Part shown: positions 55,201 through 64,000 of the stretch, in pieces
Numbering within the stretch: the stretch's first letter is position 1
Layout: each line of letters begins with the position of its first letter
Assembly: GCA_025526915.1 (NCBI GenBank)
Contig: JAHLKH010000051.1
Span: 88,853-152,852 of the forward strand
Reading direction: 5' to 3'
DNA: 64,000 nucleotides
Source of the DNA: Entophlyctis helioformis
Lineage: Eukaryota > Chytridiomycota > Chytridiomycetes > Chytridiales > Chytriomycetaceae
Position numbers and translations under genes: made by a program
Notes under the pieces: model-generated
Databases searched by the model: none
What the model was told of the DNA's origin: nothing
The model's input: only the letters and a program-made list of their open reading frames with translations

Positions 55201-56518
55201 CAGCACGATCAGGTCGCGCGAGAAGAACTTTTGGATGACGACGGGCTCTGCGCCAGCAAACACGCCTGTGCGACGCACGGGAGCGTCGTAGAGTTTGGCC
55301 GAGTGCGGCTTCTCGACCAGATGCAGGAACAGCGCCTGGCAGATATGGGCAGCGAGCGAGACGAACAGCACCGTGTAGCTCTGCGTAATGAGGGCCACGC
55401 CGTAGTAGCCAATGTAGCCGATCGAGTACATGGGGTGCGGCACGGTCTCGAAGCCGAGATCCGGGGTCTCGGCATCGTCCATGAGAAAGAAAAAGTCGCC
55501 CCAGTACCAGGAAAAGTCCTTGAGCAGCTCGTAGGCGTCTGACTTGACCCAGAGGTTGAACGCGACGAGGAGCGAGCCGCCGCCGAGAATGACCATGTCG
55601 CGCGTGGACAAGCTCTCCAGCGGCGGCGCGGCGTAGTAGGAGAGGGCGAACAAGATGTAGGACGCAATGTCGTTGGCAAAGACGAGGTCGCAGAGCTCCT
55701 GGAACAGGATCCAGGCATTGAACTCGGACGGCATGGCGTCGTAGTTGTGCACAAAATCCGTGTCGCGCTCCATGCGGCTGACGACGAGCCGGTCCACGGC
55801 CCAGGCGGCCCAGTCGGAGCGCGGTATCCGGGGTGCCGATCCCAGACCGGCGCGCTTGACGAGGCGCACAAACCACGAGGCGGTGGACTGGGCGTGCAGG
55901 ATGGCGCCGATGCCGACGTTGTAGGCGAGGCGCCAAAAGACAAAGAGGGCGAGGAAGAGGGAGCGGTGGCAGAGGCCGGAGAGCCAGAGGGCGACTTGGG
56001 CGGCAATGAGGGCGGCGGCAAGCCACTCGGACGGCGTGTGCGGGCACGAGGGATCGAGCGAGCGCGGCAGGCGGGTCCAGGAGGACGACGGCGCGCGGGG
56101 CGGGAACGTGAAGGACGCGCCGAAGAAGGTTCTGCCTTCGAGCATGGCCACGCTGTCGCTGTCGTTGCTGTTGTCATTGCCGTCGTTGTCGTTGCCGTCG
56201 ATGTCGACGTTTGGCGGTGGCGGCTGTTCAGATGGCGGTTCAGGCGATGGCGAGGCGTGCGGTGATGAGGTGGACGGCGGCTGGGGTGGGTGGGCAGACG
56301 GGGAGTCTGCAGCGGGGTCTGGCCACGGCAGTCGAGTGCCAGTCAGAGTGAGTGAGCTAGTGAGTAGGCGAGCGAGCGAGCGAGAGCCAGGCAGAGAAGG
56401 CGGTGCATTCAAGGCATGGCGGCAGATACGCACCTTGCGTTGGCGACGTCGTGGCGACGGGCGGGGCAGGGCCGCCGCCGCGCCTGCGGGCCAGCGAGGC
56501 CGTGCGCTTGCCGGCCAT
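51929..56518 (-). CDS. CHO2: Phosphatidylethanolamine N-methyltransferase (Cho2-type)
   Basis: Exons 56518-56434, 56318-54938, 54848-52287 and 52194-51929 give about 1,430 residues. The enzyme makes the first methylation of phosphatidylethanolamine on the way to phosphatidylcholine, in the ER membrane. Characteristic blocks are WYWGDFFFLMDDAETPDLGF, ETVPHPMYSIGYIGYYG, the second copy FYGDFFIDSPWG with KYLENPLLYNFSCWGL, and the C-terminal SCGSYEARYHYDGGYIVL and IYGIDFSW. It is much longer than yeast Cho2 (869) because of a low-complexity insert with an Arg-Asp repeat made by a GTGACC hexanucleotide array (54128-54180). A +1 shift or missed intron is needed within about 54090-54190. Intron 3 ends in a CA repeat at its acceptor. 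Confidence 0.88.
52197..52228. repeat. CA/GT dinucleotide repeat at an intron acceptor of CHO2
   Basis: A tract of about 14 GT units (CA on the coding strand) directly abuts the CAG acceptor at 52195-52196 in the 92-nt last intron of CHO2. It replaces the usual pyrimidine-rich 3' intron end. Confidence 0.85.
54122..54195. repeat. Hexanucleotide repeat in the CHO2 coding region
   Basis: Tandem CACGGT/CACGAT units (GTGACC and GTGATC on the coding strand) encode Asp-Arg repeats. The reading frame changes within or just after the tract, so the unit count or an indel here may be an assembly error. Confidence 0.85.
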
Positions 56519-56988
56519 GGAGCGAGTGAGCGTGTACGACGGCCTGTAAGACTGCCTGTAAAACGGCCTGTAAGTCGCAGCGTCTGTGACTGTAAGACGG
56601 CGACAGCCAGACTGCGACGGCGACGGCCAGACGGAACGAGTGGAGTGAGGGGAGCGAGTGAGCGGGGTGAGCGAGCGAGCGTGTGCAGGCAGTTCGGTGT
56701 CGATTTCAAACGGAATTCAAATGCAAGTCAAACGGAATTCAAACGCAAATCAAACGCAAATCAAACTGGCGCAAGGGCGGCCGCCGGCTGGTTTCCCGCA
56801 CACTGAATCGTACGTGTGCCGCCTGTCTGTGCAGCCCGCCTGTCAAAGCCCACAGCCTGCCAACCACCGCCTGCCGACCACCTGCTAACACCCGCTGCTC
56901 TCCGCTGCCGGCCTGCCCCGACCCGCACACAACCGCACCGACCTGCGCACTCGCCCACTTACGCACGCTCCCGCACTTCCAACAGAAC
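56519..56988. promoter_or_regulatory. Bidirectional promoter, CHO2 and RPS6
   Basis: This 470-bp spacer contains a run of related 12-bp units of the form CAAACGCAAAT / CAAACGGAATT (about 56704-56768) and a second cluster of CCTGTAAGACTG/CCTGTAAAACGG units (about 56543-56575). Their position upstream of a highly expressed ribosomal protein gene suggests factor-binding sites, which is inference. Confidence 0.5.
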
Positions 56989-58529
56989 ATGAAGGTGCGG
57001 CTGCCTGGCTGCCCGCTGCAGCGAATCGGCTTGGACTTTGCATCCTCGAGGAGAGGCGGGCTGGTCTGGCTGGTCTGGCCGGATGGATGCCTGGATGCCT
57101 GGCTGGCTGGTGTCTCGCACGGACGGGATGCACGGCTGCAACGCACACCACCACCGGCTGCGTCACCACACACGGACGGATGGGATGGATGCGTCCCTCC
57201 CACGAGCACCCTTGGATGGGATGGGATGGCATGGCATGGCATGCCCGACTGCCCGACTGCCCGACTCGGCTCGACTCGATTCAGACGCAGCGAGAATCGA
57301 GAATCGGCGCTGCTGCACACTCGGCCCTGACAGCTGCAACAGAACCAGCAACAGCACCAGCAACGGCAGCACCCGCCGCCGCCGCATTTCCAGCTGCCTC
57401 TGTCAGATTCACAGAGACACGCAGACACACCGCTGCCAGCCCAGTCCAGCCCAGCCTTGGCCAGATTGGCCGGTCCAGACCAGACCAGCTCGCTCTCCCT
57501 CGTTGAGCAGCCTCTGGCTGTGCTGCGCTCCAAAGACGCCCGACACTGACGCTGCCCCTCCACAGATCAACATCGCCTACCCGGCCACTGGTGCCCAGAA
57601 GATGATCGAGGTGGATGACGAGCGCAAGCTGTGAGTGTCGCAGTCTGGCTGCAGTTTGTCCTCTATGCACCACGCTGGCTGAACGCACGACTGACCGGGT
57701 TGCTGTGAATGCGCTGAACATGGTCGGCTGGGCTGCGTACGGCTCGCTGCTCGCGCTCTGCTGCGTGAATCGCTGACGGGGCTGCCTCGGGCTGGTGGCG
57801 AACGTGTCGGCTGCAATGCTGCGACCATCTGCAACAAACAACGACAACAACAATGACAACAACAGCCGCATCTTCTACGACAAGCGCATGGCCACCGAGG
57901 TCAAGGGCGACGGTCTCGGCGACGAGTTCAAGGGCTACGTCTTCAAGATCACTGGTGGAAACGACAAGCAGGGTTTCCCCATGAAGCAGGGTGTCCTCCT
58001 CCCCCAGCGTGTCCGCCTCCTCCTGTCCAAGGGCCACTCGTGCTACCGCCCCCGCCGCACCGGTGAGCGCAAGCGCAAGTCGGTCCGCGGCTGCATTGTC
58101 GCTGCCGACATTGCCGCTCTCTCGCTCGTTGTTGTCAAGCAGGGCGAGCAGGATATCCCTGGCCTCACCGACGTCCAGGTGCCCAAGCGTCTTGGCCCCA
58201 AGCGTGCCAACAACATCCGCAAGATGTTCAACCTCACCAAGGAGGACGATGTCCGCAAGTACGTCATCCGCCGTGAGATCCCCTCGAAGAAGCACGAGGG
58301 CAAGGTCAACACCAAGGCCCCCAAGATCCAGCGCCTGGTCACCCCCCTCACTCTCCAGCGCAAGCGCAACCTCCGTGCCATCAAGCGCCGCAACGTCGAG
58401 TCGTCCAAGGAGGCTGCTGCCAACTACGCCACTCTCCTCGCCCAGCGCATCAAGGAGAAGAAGGAGAAGCGCCACGAGGCCCACATCAAGCGCCGCTTGT
58501 CGTCGACCCGCAAGTCGGCAACCAACTAA
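56989..58529 (+). CDS. RPS6: 40S ribosomal protein eS6
   Basis: Exons 56989-56994, 57566-57630 and 57866-58529 give 244 residues, matching the family (about 236-249). eS6 is a small-subunit ribosomal protein and the classic S6-kinase target. The first exon codes only Met-Lys; the rest of the N-terminus [19 protein letters not shown] follows a 571-nt intron, the longest clear one here. The body has [29 protein letters not shown] and [16 protein letters not shown]. The C-terminus ends [15 protein letters not shown], with Arg-Arg-x-Ser-Ser phosphorylation sites. I saw no clear C/D or H/ACA snoRNA in the introns. Confidence 0.97.
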
Positions 58530-58769
58530 AGCGTGTTGTCTTTCACAGTAAACCACCACTAGCCTACCGTCTGTTCAATCCCGTGTTTTGCCGTTTTCCA
58601 TGCCTTGCCTTTTTACAGTCGCGTCTTGCGAGTCGAGTCTCTTGCAGAACACGCCATCCAGCCAACCTACGACAGCAGCCAACCATCCAACAAACATCCA
58701 CTACGTCTGCAACGAGCCCTGCCCGTCCAACGACAACGCAATGCGAATATCCTGCTGGTGCACTAGGGT

Positions 58770-59399
58770 TTATTGGGCAACGTTTTGGTTGCGCTCATAG
58801 TCCCAGCCAGCGAGCGGCGGCGTTTCGGTGGGCACACGCAGGCGCTTCGGGAACAGCGTCACCTCGTCGCGGCCCAGCGTGCCCTCAAACAACCGAGCAT
58901 CCGCACTCGCCAGCGCAACATTCGCCTCGCGCATCGCAACGTACTTGGTCTTGAGCGCCTCGGTCACCGCAACAGCCTCTTCCGCCTTGAGCAGCGCCCA
59001 CGCGCGCTCAATGGTTTCCCGCTGGCCCTGCACGGTGGCCGGGTTCGATGCCCGCACAGCCGGCGCCGCGCTGACGGCCGTGGCCTGCGCCTGCGTGGGC
59101 GGCTCGGCCAGCGGTGCGGGCGGCGTTGCCGGCGGGGCGTACAGCACGGTGCGCATGTGCGCCAGGCGGGGGTCGTTGATCCCGGCTGCGTCCTTGGCCG
59201 CCTTTTTCTTGGCGGCGGCGCTGGTCCCCGACGTCTTCTTGAGCGTCGACCCCATGGCCCGCGACTGGCTGGCGGGCAGGGCGAGTGGTGCAAGTAGTGC
59301 CAGTGGTGCGAGTGCTGTGTGCGGCTGCGGCTGCGGTGCTGCCAGCGCACTCAGGGCCGTGTGGAGAGGCTGCGGGCGGGCGGCTGCGAATCGTTGCAT
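58770..59399 (-). CDS. Mitochondrial large-subunit ribosomal protein mL40
   Basis: The gene is single-exon, 209 residues. The first 60 residues, rich in Ala, Pro, Leu and Gln with few acids, look like a mitochondrial presequence (MQRFAAARPQPLHTALSAL). The conserved family part includes RETIERAWALLKAEEAVAVT and the C-terminal RLRVPTETPPLAGWDYERN, the signature of mL40 (yeast Mrpl28). The stop codon TAA lies inside an AATAAA polyadenylation hexamer (58769-58774, minus strand). Confidence 0.78.
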   Translation of the reverse strand: MQRFAAARPQPLHTALSALAAPQPQPHTALAPLALLAPLALPASQSRAMGSTLKKTSGTSAAAKKKAAKDAAGINDPRLAHMRTVLYAPPATPPAPLAEPPTQAQATAVSAAPAVRASNPATVQGQRETIERAWALLKAEEAVAVTEALKTKYVAMREANVALASADARLFEGTLGRDEVTLFPKRLRVPTETPPLAGWDYERNQNVAQ

Positions 59400-59402
59400 G
59401 TC

Positions 59403-59443
59403 GTTTGGCGGTTGGCGGTTGGCGGTTGGCGGTTGGCGATTGC
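59403..59443. repeat. GGCGGTT tandem repeat
   Basis: About five copies of a 7-bp unit GGCGGTT lie directly upstream of the mL40 start codon (59399) and ahead of the ankyrin fragment. Confidence 0.85.
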
Positions 59444-59485
59444 GGCGGAAAGCGATCGTTGGCTTTGGCTGCGCGCGGCTGTTGA

Positions 59486-60124
59486 ACGGCGGGGCTAGAC
59501 AGCGTGCGCTGGCTGCACGACCACCGCACCGAAGGTTGCACGGTTGCTGCGCTGACGCTAGCAGCCGAGTTTGGGCATCTCAGTGTTGTGCACTGGCTCG
59601 TGGCCAACCGGCGCGAGGGCTGCCACGCCAACACGCTTGCCGCGACCATCAGGAACGGCCACGACGCGATTGCCGTCTTCCTCATCGAGCACGGTGCCGC
59701 GAGCGTGTGTGTGAGTGCTGACACGATGCTGCTTGCCGTCAGGCACGGCCGGCTGGATCTTGTCAAGTGGCTCGCTGTCCACCGCCCAAACACGCTCACG
59801 CACCAGGCGGTTGCCGAGGCAGCCTCGCTGGGCCATCCCGACACGGTGCGCTTCTTCCTGGACCGCGGCCATGCGGTGGACATGCACATGCTCGAATGCA
59901 CCGAGAGCTGGGTCGTGCTTCAGATGCTCGTCGACAGTCTGACGGATCGCGAGGCGGAAGAGCTGCTTGGCATGGCACGCTCGCGCAAGAACAAGGCTGT
60001 TGCTGGGCGGCTTGTTGCGCACCTCAACAGGCTTGCGCTCGAGGCACCAAAACCAACGAAAACATTCAAGTTCAAACCCAAGAAGATCAAGCGCAAGGGA
60101 GTCGCTGCTGCCCGGCCAGAGTGA
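59486..60124 (+). pseudogene. Ankyrin-repeat fragment lacking a start codon
   Basis: An open frame follows a stop at 59483-59485 and runs to 60124. It holds four to five degenerate ankyrin units (LTLAAEFGHLSVVHWLVANR, MLLAVRHGRLDLVKWLAVHR, AEAASLGHPDTVRFFLDRG) and a Lys-rich tail. No ATG lies in the frame before the repeats begin. Either it is a 5'-truncated member of the same family as the gene at 12400-16282, or an upstream exon splices in at a TAG acceptor near 59498. The missing N-terminus would be the F-box-like part. Confidence 0.6.
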
Positions 60125-60618
60125 ATGCCGGCAGCTGCCTTTTGATCGGACTGGAGCAGAATGGGTCGGATGTGCTGTCATTTTGGTGTGCCGAAGCAGA
60201 TTCAATGAGAGTTGGGATACAGCAGACACAAGCCAGCCTTCTTGGCATGTGCAAGGGATTCACAGACACTCAATCACCTGTGCGGCATTTCCAGTTTCCT
60301 GATGGTTGACTTGGGTCGCTTGGCGGTGGTGGCATTGGTGCCATGTCCTGCATTTGATTCATTGTGCATCTCTTGTGCCTGGTTCAACGTGGCACTTTCA
60401 CTGAGGACATCAGCGACATCGACAGTGCTGGCACGGTTGATAGCTCCTTGCACAACATCGTGCCGACACTCCACTCATCAGCAAACGGCCGCCTACAGAA
60501 CACGCGTCTCTATCGCCACGCCATCCAGCACAACCGGCATGCGAACCATCTCAACTTGCTCGCTGTAAATCACGCCAACAAGCTTTACCACAAACTCCGC
60601 CAACAACCCCCTCTCGAC
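60125..60618. other. Gene-free spacer
   Basis: No supportable gene. It separates the ankyrin fragment from the next plus-strand gene and presumably holds its promoter. Confidence 0.4.
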
Positions 60619-62494
60619 ATGCACAACATGCTCGGATACGGTGTAGCATTCGCTTTAATGGTCGTATTGGCTGCTCTCATGGCTGGCTGGCCTGCCACTG
60701 CATCCTTGCCGCACTTTGGGGTGAGTCTCTGGCCGTGAAACGAGTATGGCGGCAGATATCCAGCTGCTGCCTCTGTGTGCTGCCTCTGTCTGCTGCATTC
60801 TGTTTGCTGCCTCTGTTTGTGTGCGAATGCGGTGTGCGCATGTGGTGTCCGAGTGTCGGCATGCGGGATGTGCCATTTGTTGTTGTCTGCGCTGCGTTGC
60901 GTATGCTGCACGCCCTCCCCTCGCTCCCTATACATCGCTTGCAGATGCCTTGCATGTCTCTGCTCCCCATGCCACCAGTCCTGCTGTCGCTGCTCCTGCC
61001 TCCGCCGCCTTTGCTGCTGGTTGTCGTCCTTGTGGCTCCGCCATCCCCTTGCTGGGTCGCGGCGGAGGTTGCCGTATCGTGCCATCTGCAGGCGCTGCGT
61101 GATGGCTGGCAACAGGCAACGGTGGTGGTGCAGCTGGATATGGTTGTTGGGCGACTGCCGACAGCCGCTATGCACGACTTGGCTCTGCTTGTTGTTGTCC
61201 GCTGCGTGTCGCTTGCAAGCTGCCGAGCTGCCGAGCTGCCGAGCCTGTTGGTGTTGTAACCGGCCGTGCTTGTTGTCGCGACGACGGCCCGATGGTCGGC
61301 AGATCGCGCCACGGCCGCGAGTCTCGCGCCACGTCGTCCAAGCCACGCCGTCCATGCCACGCCGTAGCAGGCTGCAGCAGGCCATACACAGGCACCAGCG
61401 ACGCTCTGCCGATGCTGTCCACCATTCCCATGCCACATTCCCATTCCTCTCGCATGCCCAGACATCACGCCAGGCACGACTCGACACACACACAGCAGCA
61501 GATCGCGTGCATCCTTGGCTCCTGTGCTGCATGACTGACGCCTTCCGTCCATCCGTCTCCATCCGCCTGCCATCGCCCGCATATCGCCACTCAGGACATT
61601 GTGATTGTCCACATCGGCTTCGCTGCTGTCACATTCGCATTCTTCCAGCTGGCAGCCGCCATCGAGCCCCATGCTCTCAAGCTGGCACAGTCCATCGCTG
61701 CATTCGCTCAGCGTGCCCACAGGTGAGTCTGCGTTGTCCCGATGGCCGTCCTGTCCTGGCCGCCTTGTCCTGGCCGTCTTGCCAAGCTGCGCTGACGTTG
61801 AACGCCGATCTGCGATGGACTGCATGTGCGTGCGTCTGCCGGCCATGCCGCTGGCTGCCCATCAGCGCTGCCGCAGACGCCGCACGAGAGACCCGCGACT
61901 GGTTGCGCCACCAGGCTGCCGCCGACGCCAGTCCTGCTGAGCGCACCGTCACCGTCTTGCGTGCGGCCGCCACTCTGCTCGCCAAGGCCGCCGTCTGTGG
62001 ATGGCTGCTGCTGCGTGACGGCACATGGAAGGTGAGTCGGCCTGCGGCTGCTGTTGGTTGTTGTTGGTTGTTGTTGGCGTGTGCGCTGCTGACTGCTGCT
62101 GCTGCTCTGCTTGTCTGCTGGCCTGCCTTGCGTGCGGCCGCTTGCTTGGCCCGCGTCCGACACTGCGCCTGCCCGCCCACGCCCGCCCACGCCCGCCGAG
62201 CAGCTGTCCCAAACACCGCAGATGCAGGCGCTTGTGCGGCGGCTTGTGCGATGGCTGGAGAATGCGACGGGAAAGCAGATCGCGCGTGGGCCGCCCACGG
62301 CAAGACAGCAACGAGCTGCTGCTGCTCGTGCTGCTGCCAGTGCCGCTGCCAGTGCCGCTGCCAATCGTCCCCGACGCCCACTGCCAGAAGGCAGCAGGCA
62401 CACACACCGCCGGTCCAGTCACCGCTGGTCCAGCACACACGCCCTCCGACCCATGGCAAGTGCATGCGCGTTGTTCTGGCTGCCTGCTTGCTGA
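60619..62494 (+). CDS. Possible multi-exon membrane protein, function unknown
   Basis: A tentative model is 60619-60720, 61595-61722, 61866-62031 and 62204-62494, all joined in phase by clean GTGAGT donors and CAG acceptors. Exon 1 encodes a signal-anchor-like helix (YGVAFALMVVLAALMAGW), exon 2 a second hydrophobic helix (IVIVHIGFAAVTFAFFQLAA), and exons 3-4 amphipathic helical sequence. The 874-nt gap after exon 1 may hide another exon (near 60950-61100), and the 3' end is unsure: a frame ending at 62768 with a Pro/Ala-rich tail is an alternative. I do not recognise the family. Confidence 0.35.
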
Positions 62495-62784
62495 TGCCTT
62501 GTGCCGACATGCCGACACGCTGACACGCCGTCCAACACGACGCGTTTGGGGATCGCTGCATGGCTGCTTGTCCACGATGGCCACCAGCCGCAACCACGCC
62601 GAGCCGTCCTGCAGGTGCTCAGCCAAGCCAGCGCCAGTGTCAGCGCCAGCCGCTGCCACACCAGCAGCCGTTCGCAGCCGACACGAGCCTGCTCCTCCTG
62701 CACCGCTTACAGCCAAGGTCGCCTGGATATCAGCCCACGCTCCTGCCTCCGTACCTGCTAGCTCATGACGAAGAGCCGTCCGAC

Positions 62785-63153
62785 ATGCCCTTTCGGTTCT
62801 TCCACCAGCCCTCGCCGTACGAGCCGATCGACGAGCATGCCATGGTCGACCTGGTGACGGCTGGCTTCTACAAAGTCGAGCACTTTGTCAGGCTGGCATC
62901 GGGACAGTATCTGGTCAAGGAGCGCGTCGCAAGCAGAGTCGTGCCATGTACGTCTGCAAGTGCACCTGCGATGGACTGTGCCGCATGCTCGGCCGTGTGG
63001 CTGACACGCTGCATCCTTGCATCCCCAACCACCACAGCAACCCCTCCTGCCCGTGCCGCCGTTGAAGTGCCATCCTCGTCCAAGAAGGAAACCATCAAGC
63101 AGAACACGGAGCTCAACAAGAGCCAGACGGGGCAGATGCGGCTCCACAAGTGA
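62785..63153 (+). CDS. Small uncharacterised protein (92 aa)
   Basis: Exons 62785-62947 and 63038-63153 fit in phase, with donor GTACGT. The protein is soluble and mixed-charge: MPFRFFHQPSPYEPIDEH, then LASGQYLVKERVASRVVP, then a Lys-rich C-terminus ending QTGQMRLHK. There is no membrane segment and no recognised domain. It starts 17 bp after a possible stop of the preceding gene and ends 26 bp before the next ATG. Confidence 0.45.
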   Translation: MPFRFFHQPSPYEPIDEHAMVDLVTAGFYKVEHFVRLASGQYLVKERVASRVVPCTSASAPAMDCAACSAVWLTRCILASPTTTATPPARAAVEVPSSSKKETIKQNTELNKSQTGQMRLHK

Positions 63154-63179
63154 CTGCGACCAGTCACGCCGAGACCTTG

Positions 63180-64000
63180 ATGGCGGACCGCATTGCATGG
63201 TCCGAAACAGAAGAGTTCAAAGCGTCGATGCGCAGGACAGAAGCGGCGATCCGTCATACGGACTACAACCAGCGTACCTTTGAAGCCCATGCCGCCGCTT
63301 GTCCGGCTACACGTGCGGCATTGAACAAGGCGTGGGCACAGTGGAAACTTGGCTGTACCGAAGACTATATAGCTGGCCGGCAGTTTCGAAAGTGTCCATA
63401 CACACTGGCCCACGAGCAGGAAGCCCGTGAGCGGAACATGTTTGTGCAGGACACGCCTGTAAAGGACACGCTGTAAAGGGCACGCTTGTGAAGGACACGC
63501 TTGTGAAGGAACAAGTGCAGCAGCAGATCCTTGTGCCCTCTGCTGCTGTGTCGCCCATCCTGATCGAGCCTGCGCCGATTGCGTCTGCCGAGCCACTGTT
63601 CCCCATCAAGCCATCCGAGTGCACATCTGCGAACATTGCTGCATCCTGTGACAAGCAGCCAAACCGCTACACCGAACGCACAGGATCGGCTCCGCTCATT
63701 GTGTCGCTCCTTGGTCTGCGCGCAGGATGGAGCAAGCCACACACAACAGCAGACGGCCGCATTGTGTCACGCCTTGGCAGCCATGCCGGCCACTGCTACC
63801 ATGGTGCCAAACCCACCGTGACGTGCAGCCCACCATGTCTCGTGCAGCAAGAGTCAGACTCGGACTCTGACTGGGAGGATCACGGCGGCATTCTGTCGCG
63901 TCTTGGTCCGGCACAGCAACAGCACCAACAACACCATCGCCAGCAGGATCAGCGACATTCTGTCGAGACTCGGACCACGTGTTGTGCATGGCGACGACGA
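63180..64000 (+). CDS. Uncharacterised protein with VKDTL repeats, cut by the window edge
   Basis: The ATG at 63180 opens MADRIAWSETEEFKASMRR and continues with Cys-containing sequence (AAACPATRAALNKAWAQW, RQFRKCPYTLAHEQEARER). Four 15-bp units coding V-K-D-T-L follow; the second (63470-63484) has lost one base, creating a stop at 63474-63476. Restoring the unit length lets the frame run open to the end of the window (about 270 residues so far), with an acidic Ser/Asp stretch (QQESDSDSDWEDHGG) and Gln/His-rich sequence. The gene continues beyond 64000. Family unknown. Confidence 0.5.

Noticed and set aside
60775..62523. 582-codon plus-strand Cys/Arg-rich frame
   Set aside because: It reads through clear GTGAGT/CAG splice signals of another frame and looks like chance in GC-rich DNA.

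Overview
This window is nuclear DNA from a zoosporic fungus, most likely a chytrid; the species is my guess, with Rhizophydiales or a Polyrhizophydium-like taxon fitting best. The DNA is GC-rich. Nearly every gene carries short GT-AG introns (mostly 70-240 nt) and neighbours are very close. Fungal traits are a divergent FET3/FTR1 iron-uptake pair, a CHO2-type phosphatidylethanolamine methyltransferase and a GPI-anchored leucine-rich-repeat protein. A 2,615-residue Hydin-type axonemal protein implies a flagellate stage. An ankyrin gene with an F-box-like start, an S41-type secreted protease and a stand-alone microbial rhodopsin also suit a chytrid.

Layout. 1-7800 is a repeat-rich locus: a segment carrying tRNA-Gly(GCC) was hit by a 5'-truncated LINE (about 262-1488) and by a nearly intact 5.67-kb Ty3/gypsy element (1646-7316) 16 bp upstream of the tRNA. 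An inverted second copy of the segment at 24017-24917 lacks both insertions and serves as the empty site. 7899-12348 holds an S41 protease and a multi-pass membrane protein. 12400-16282 is an F-box/ankyrin gene split by a 2,874-bp non-autonomous LTR element (12884-15757) with identical 145-bp LTRs, a 4-bp target duplication, an integrase relic and an internal satellite. 16362-23141 holds the LRR-GPI protein, a small membrane protein, FET3, FTR1 and a 93-aa protein. 23158-28327 holds a zinc-finger gene, the empty tRNA locus and a UbiB kinase/beta-lactamase fusion. 28357-41292 holds the flagellar protein, a TKL kinase and the rhodopsin. 41655-59399 is a housekeeping run: a DUF4097-like protein, fumarylacetoacetase, uracil-DNA glycosylase, a Sec14 protein, a VTT/TMEM64 protein, CHO2, ribosomal protein eS6 and mitochondrial ribosomal protein mL40. 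59486-64000 holds an ankyrin fragment and three uncharacterised genes, the last cut by the window edge.

How the genes fit together. FET3 and FTR1 form one high-affinity iron uptake complex from a shared 562-bp promoter. Sec14, CHO2 and the VTT protein all act in membrane lipid handling, but their adjacency may be chance. Six otherwise well-conserved coding regions each need a one-base shift, four of them a missing base. Residual indel errors in the assembly explain this better than six pseudogenes. All exon boundaries were read by eye from splice signals and reading phase and need transcript support.
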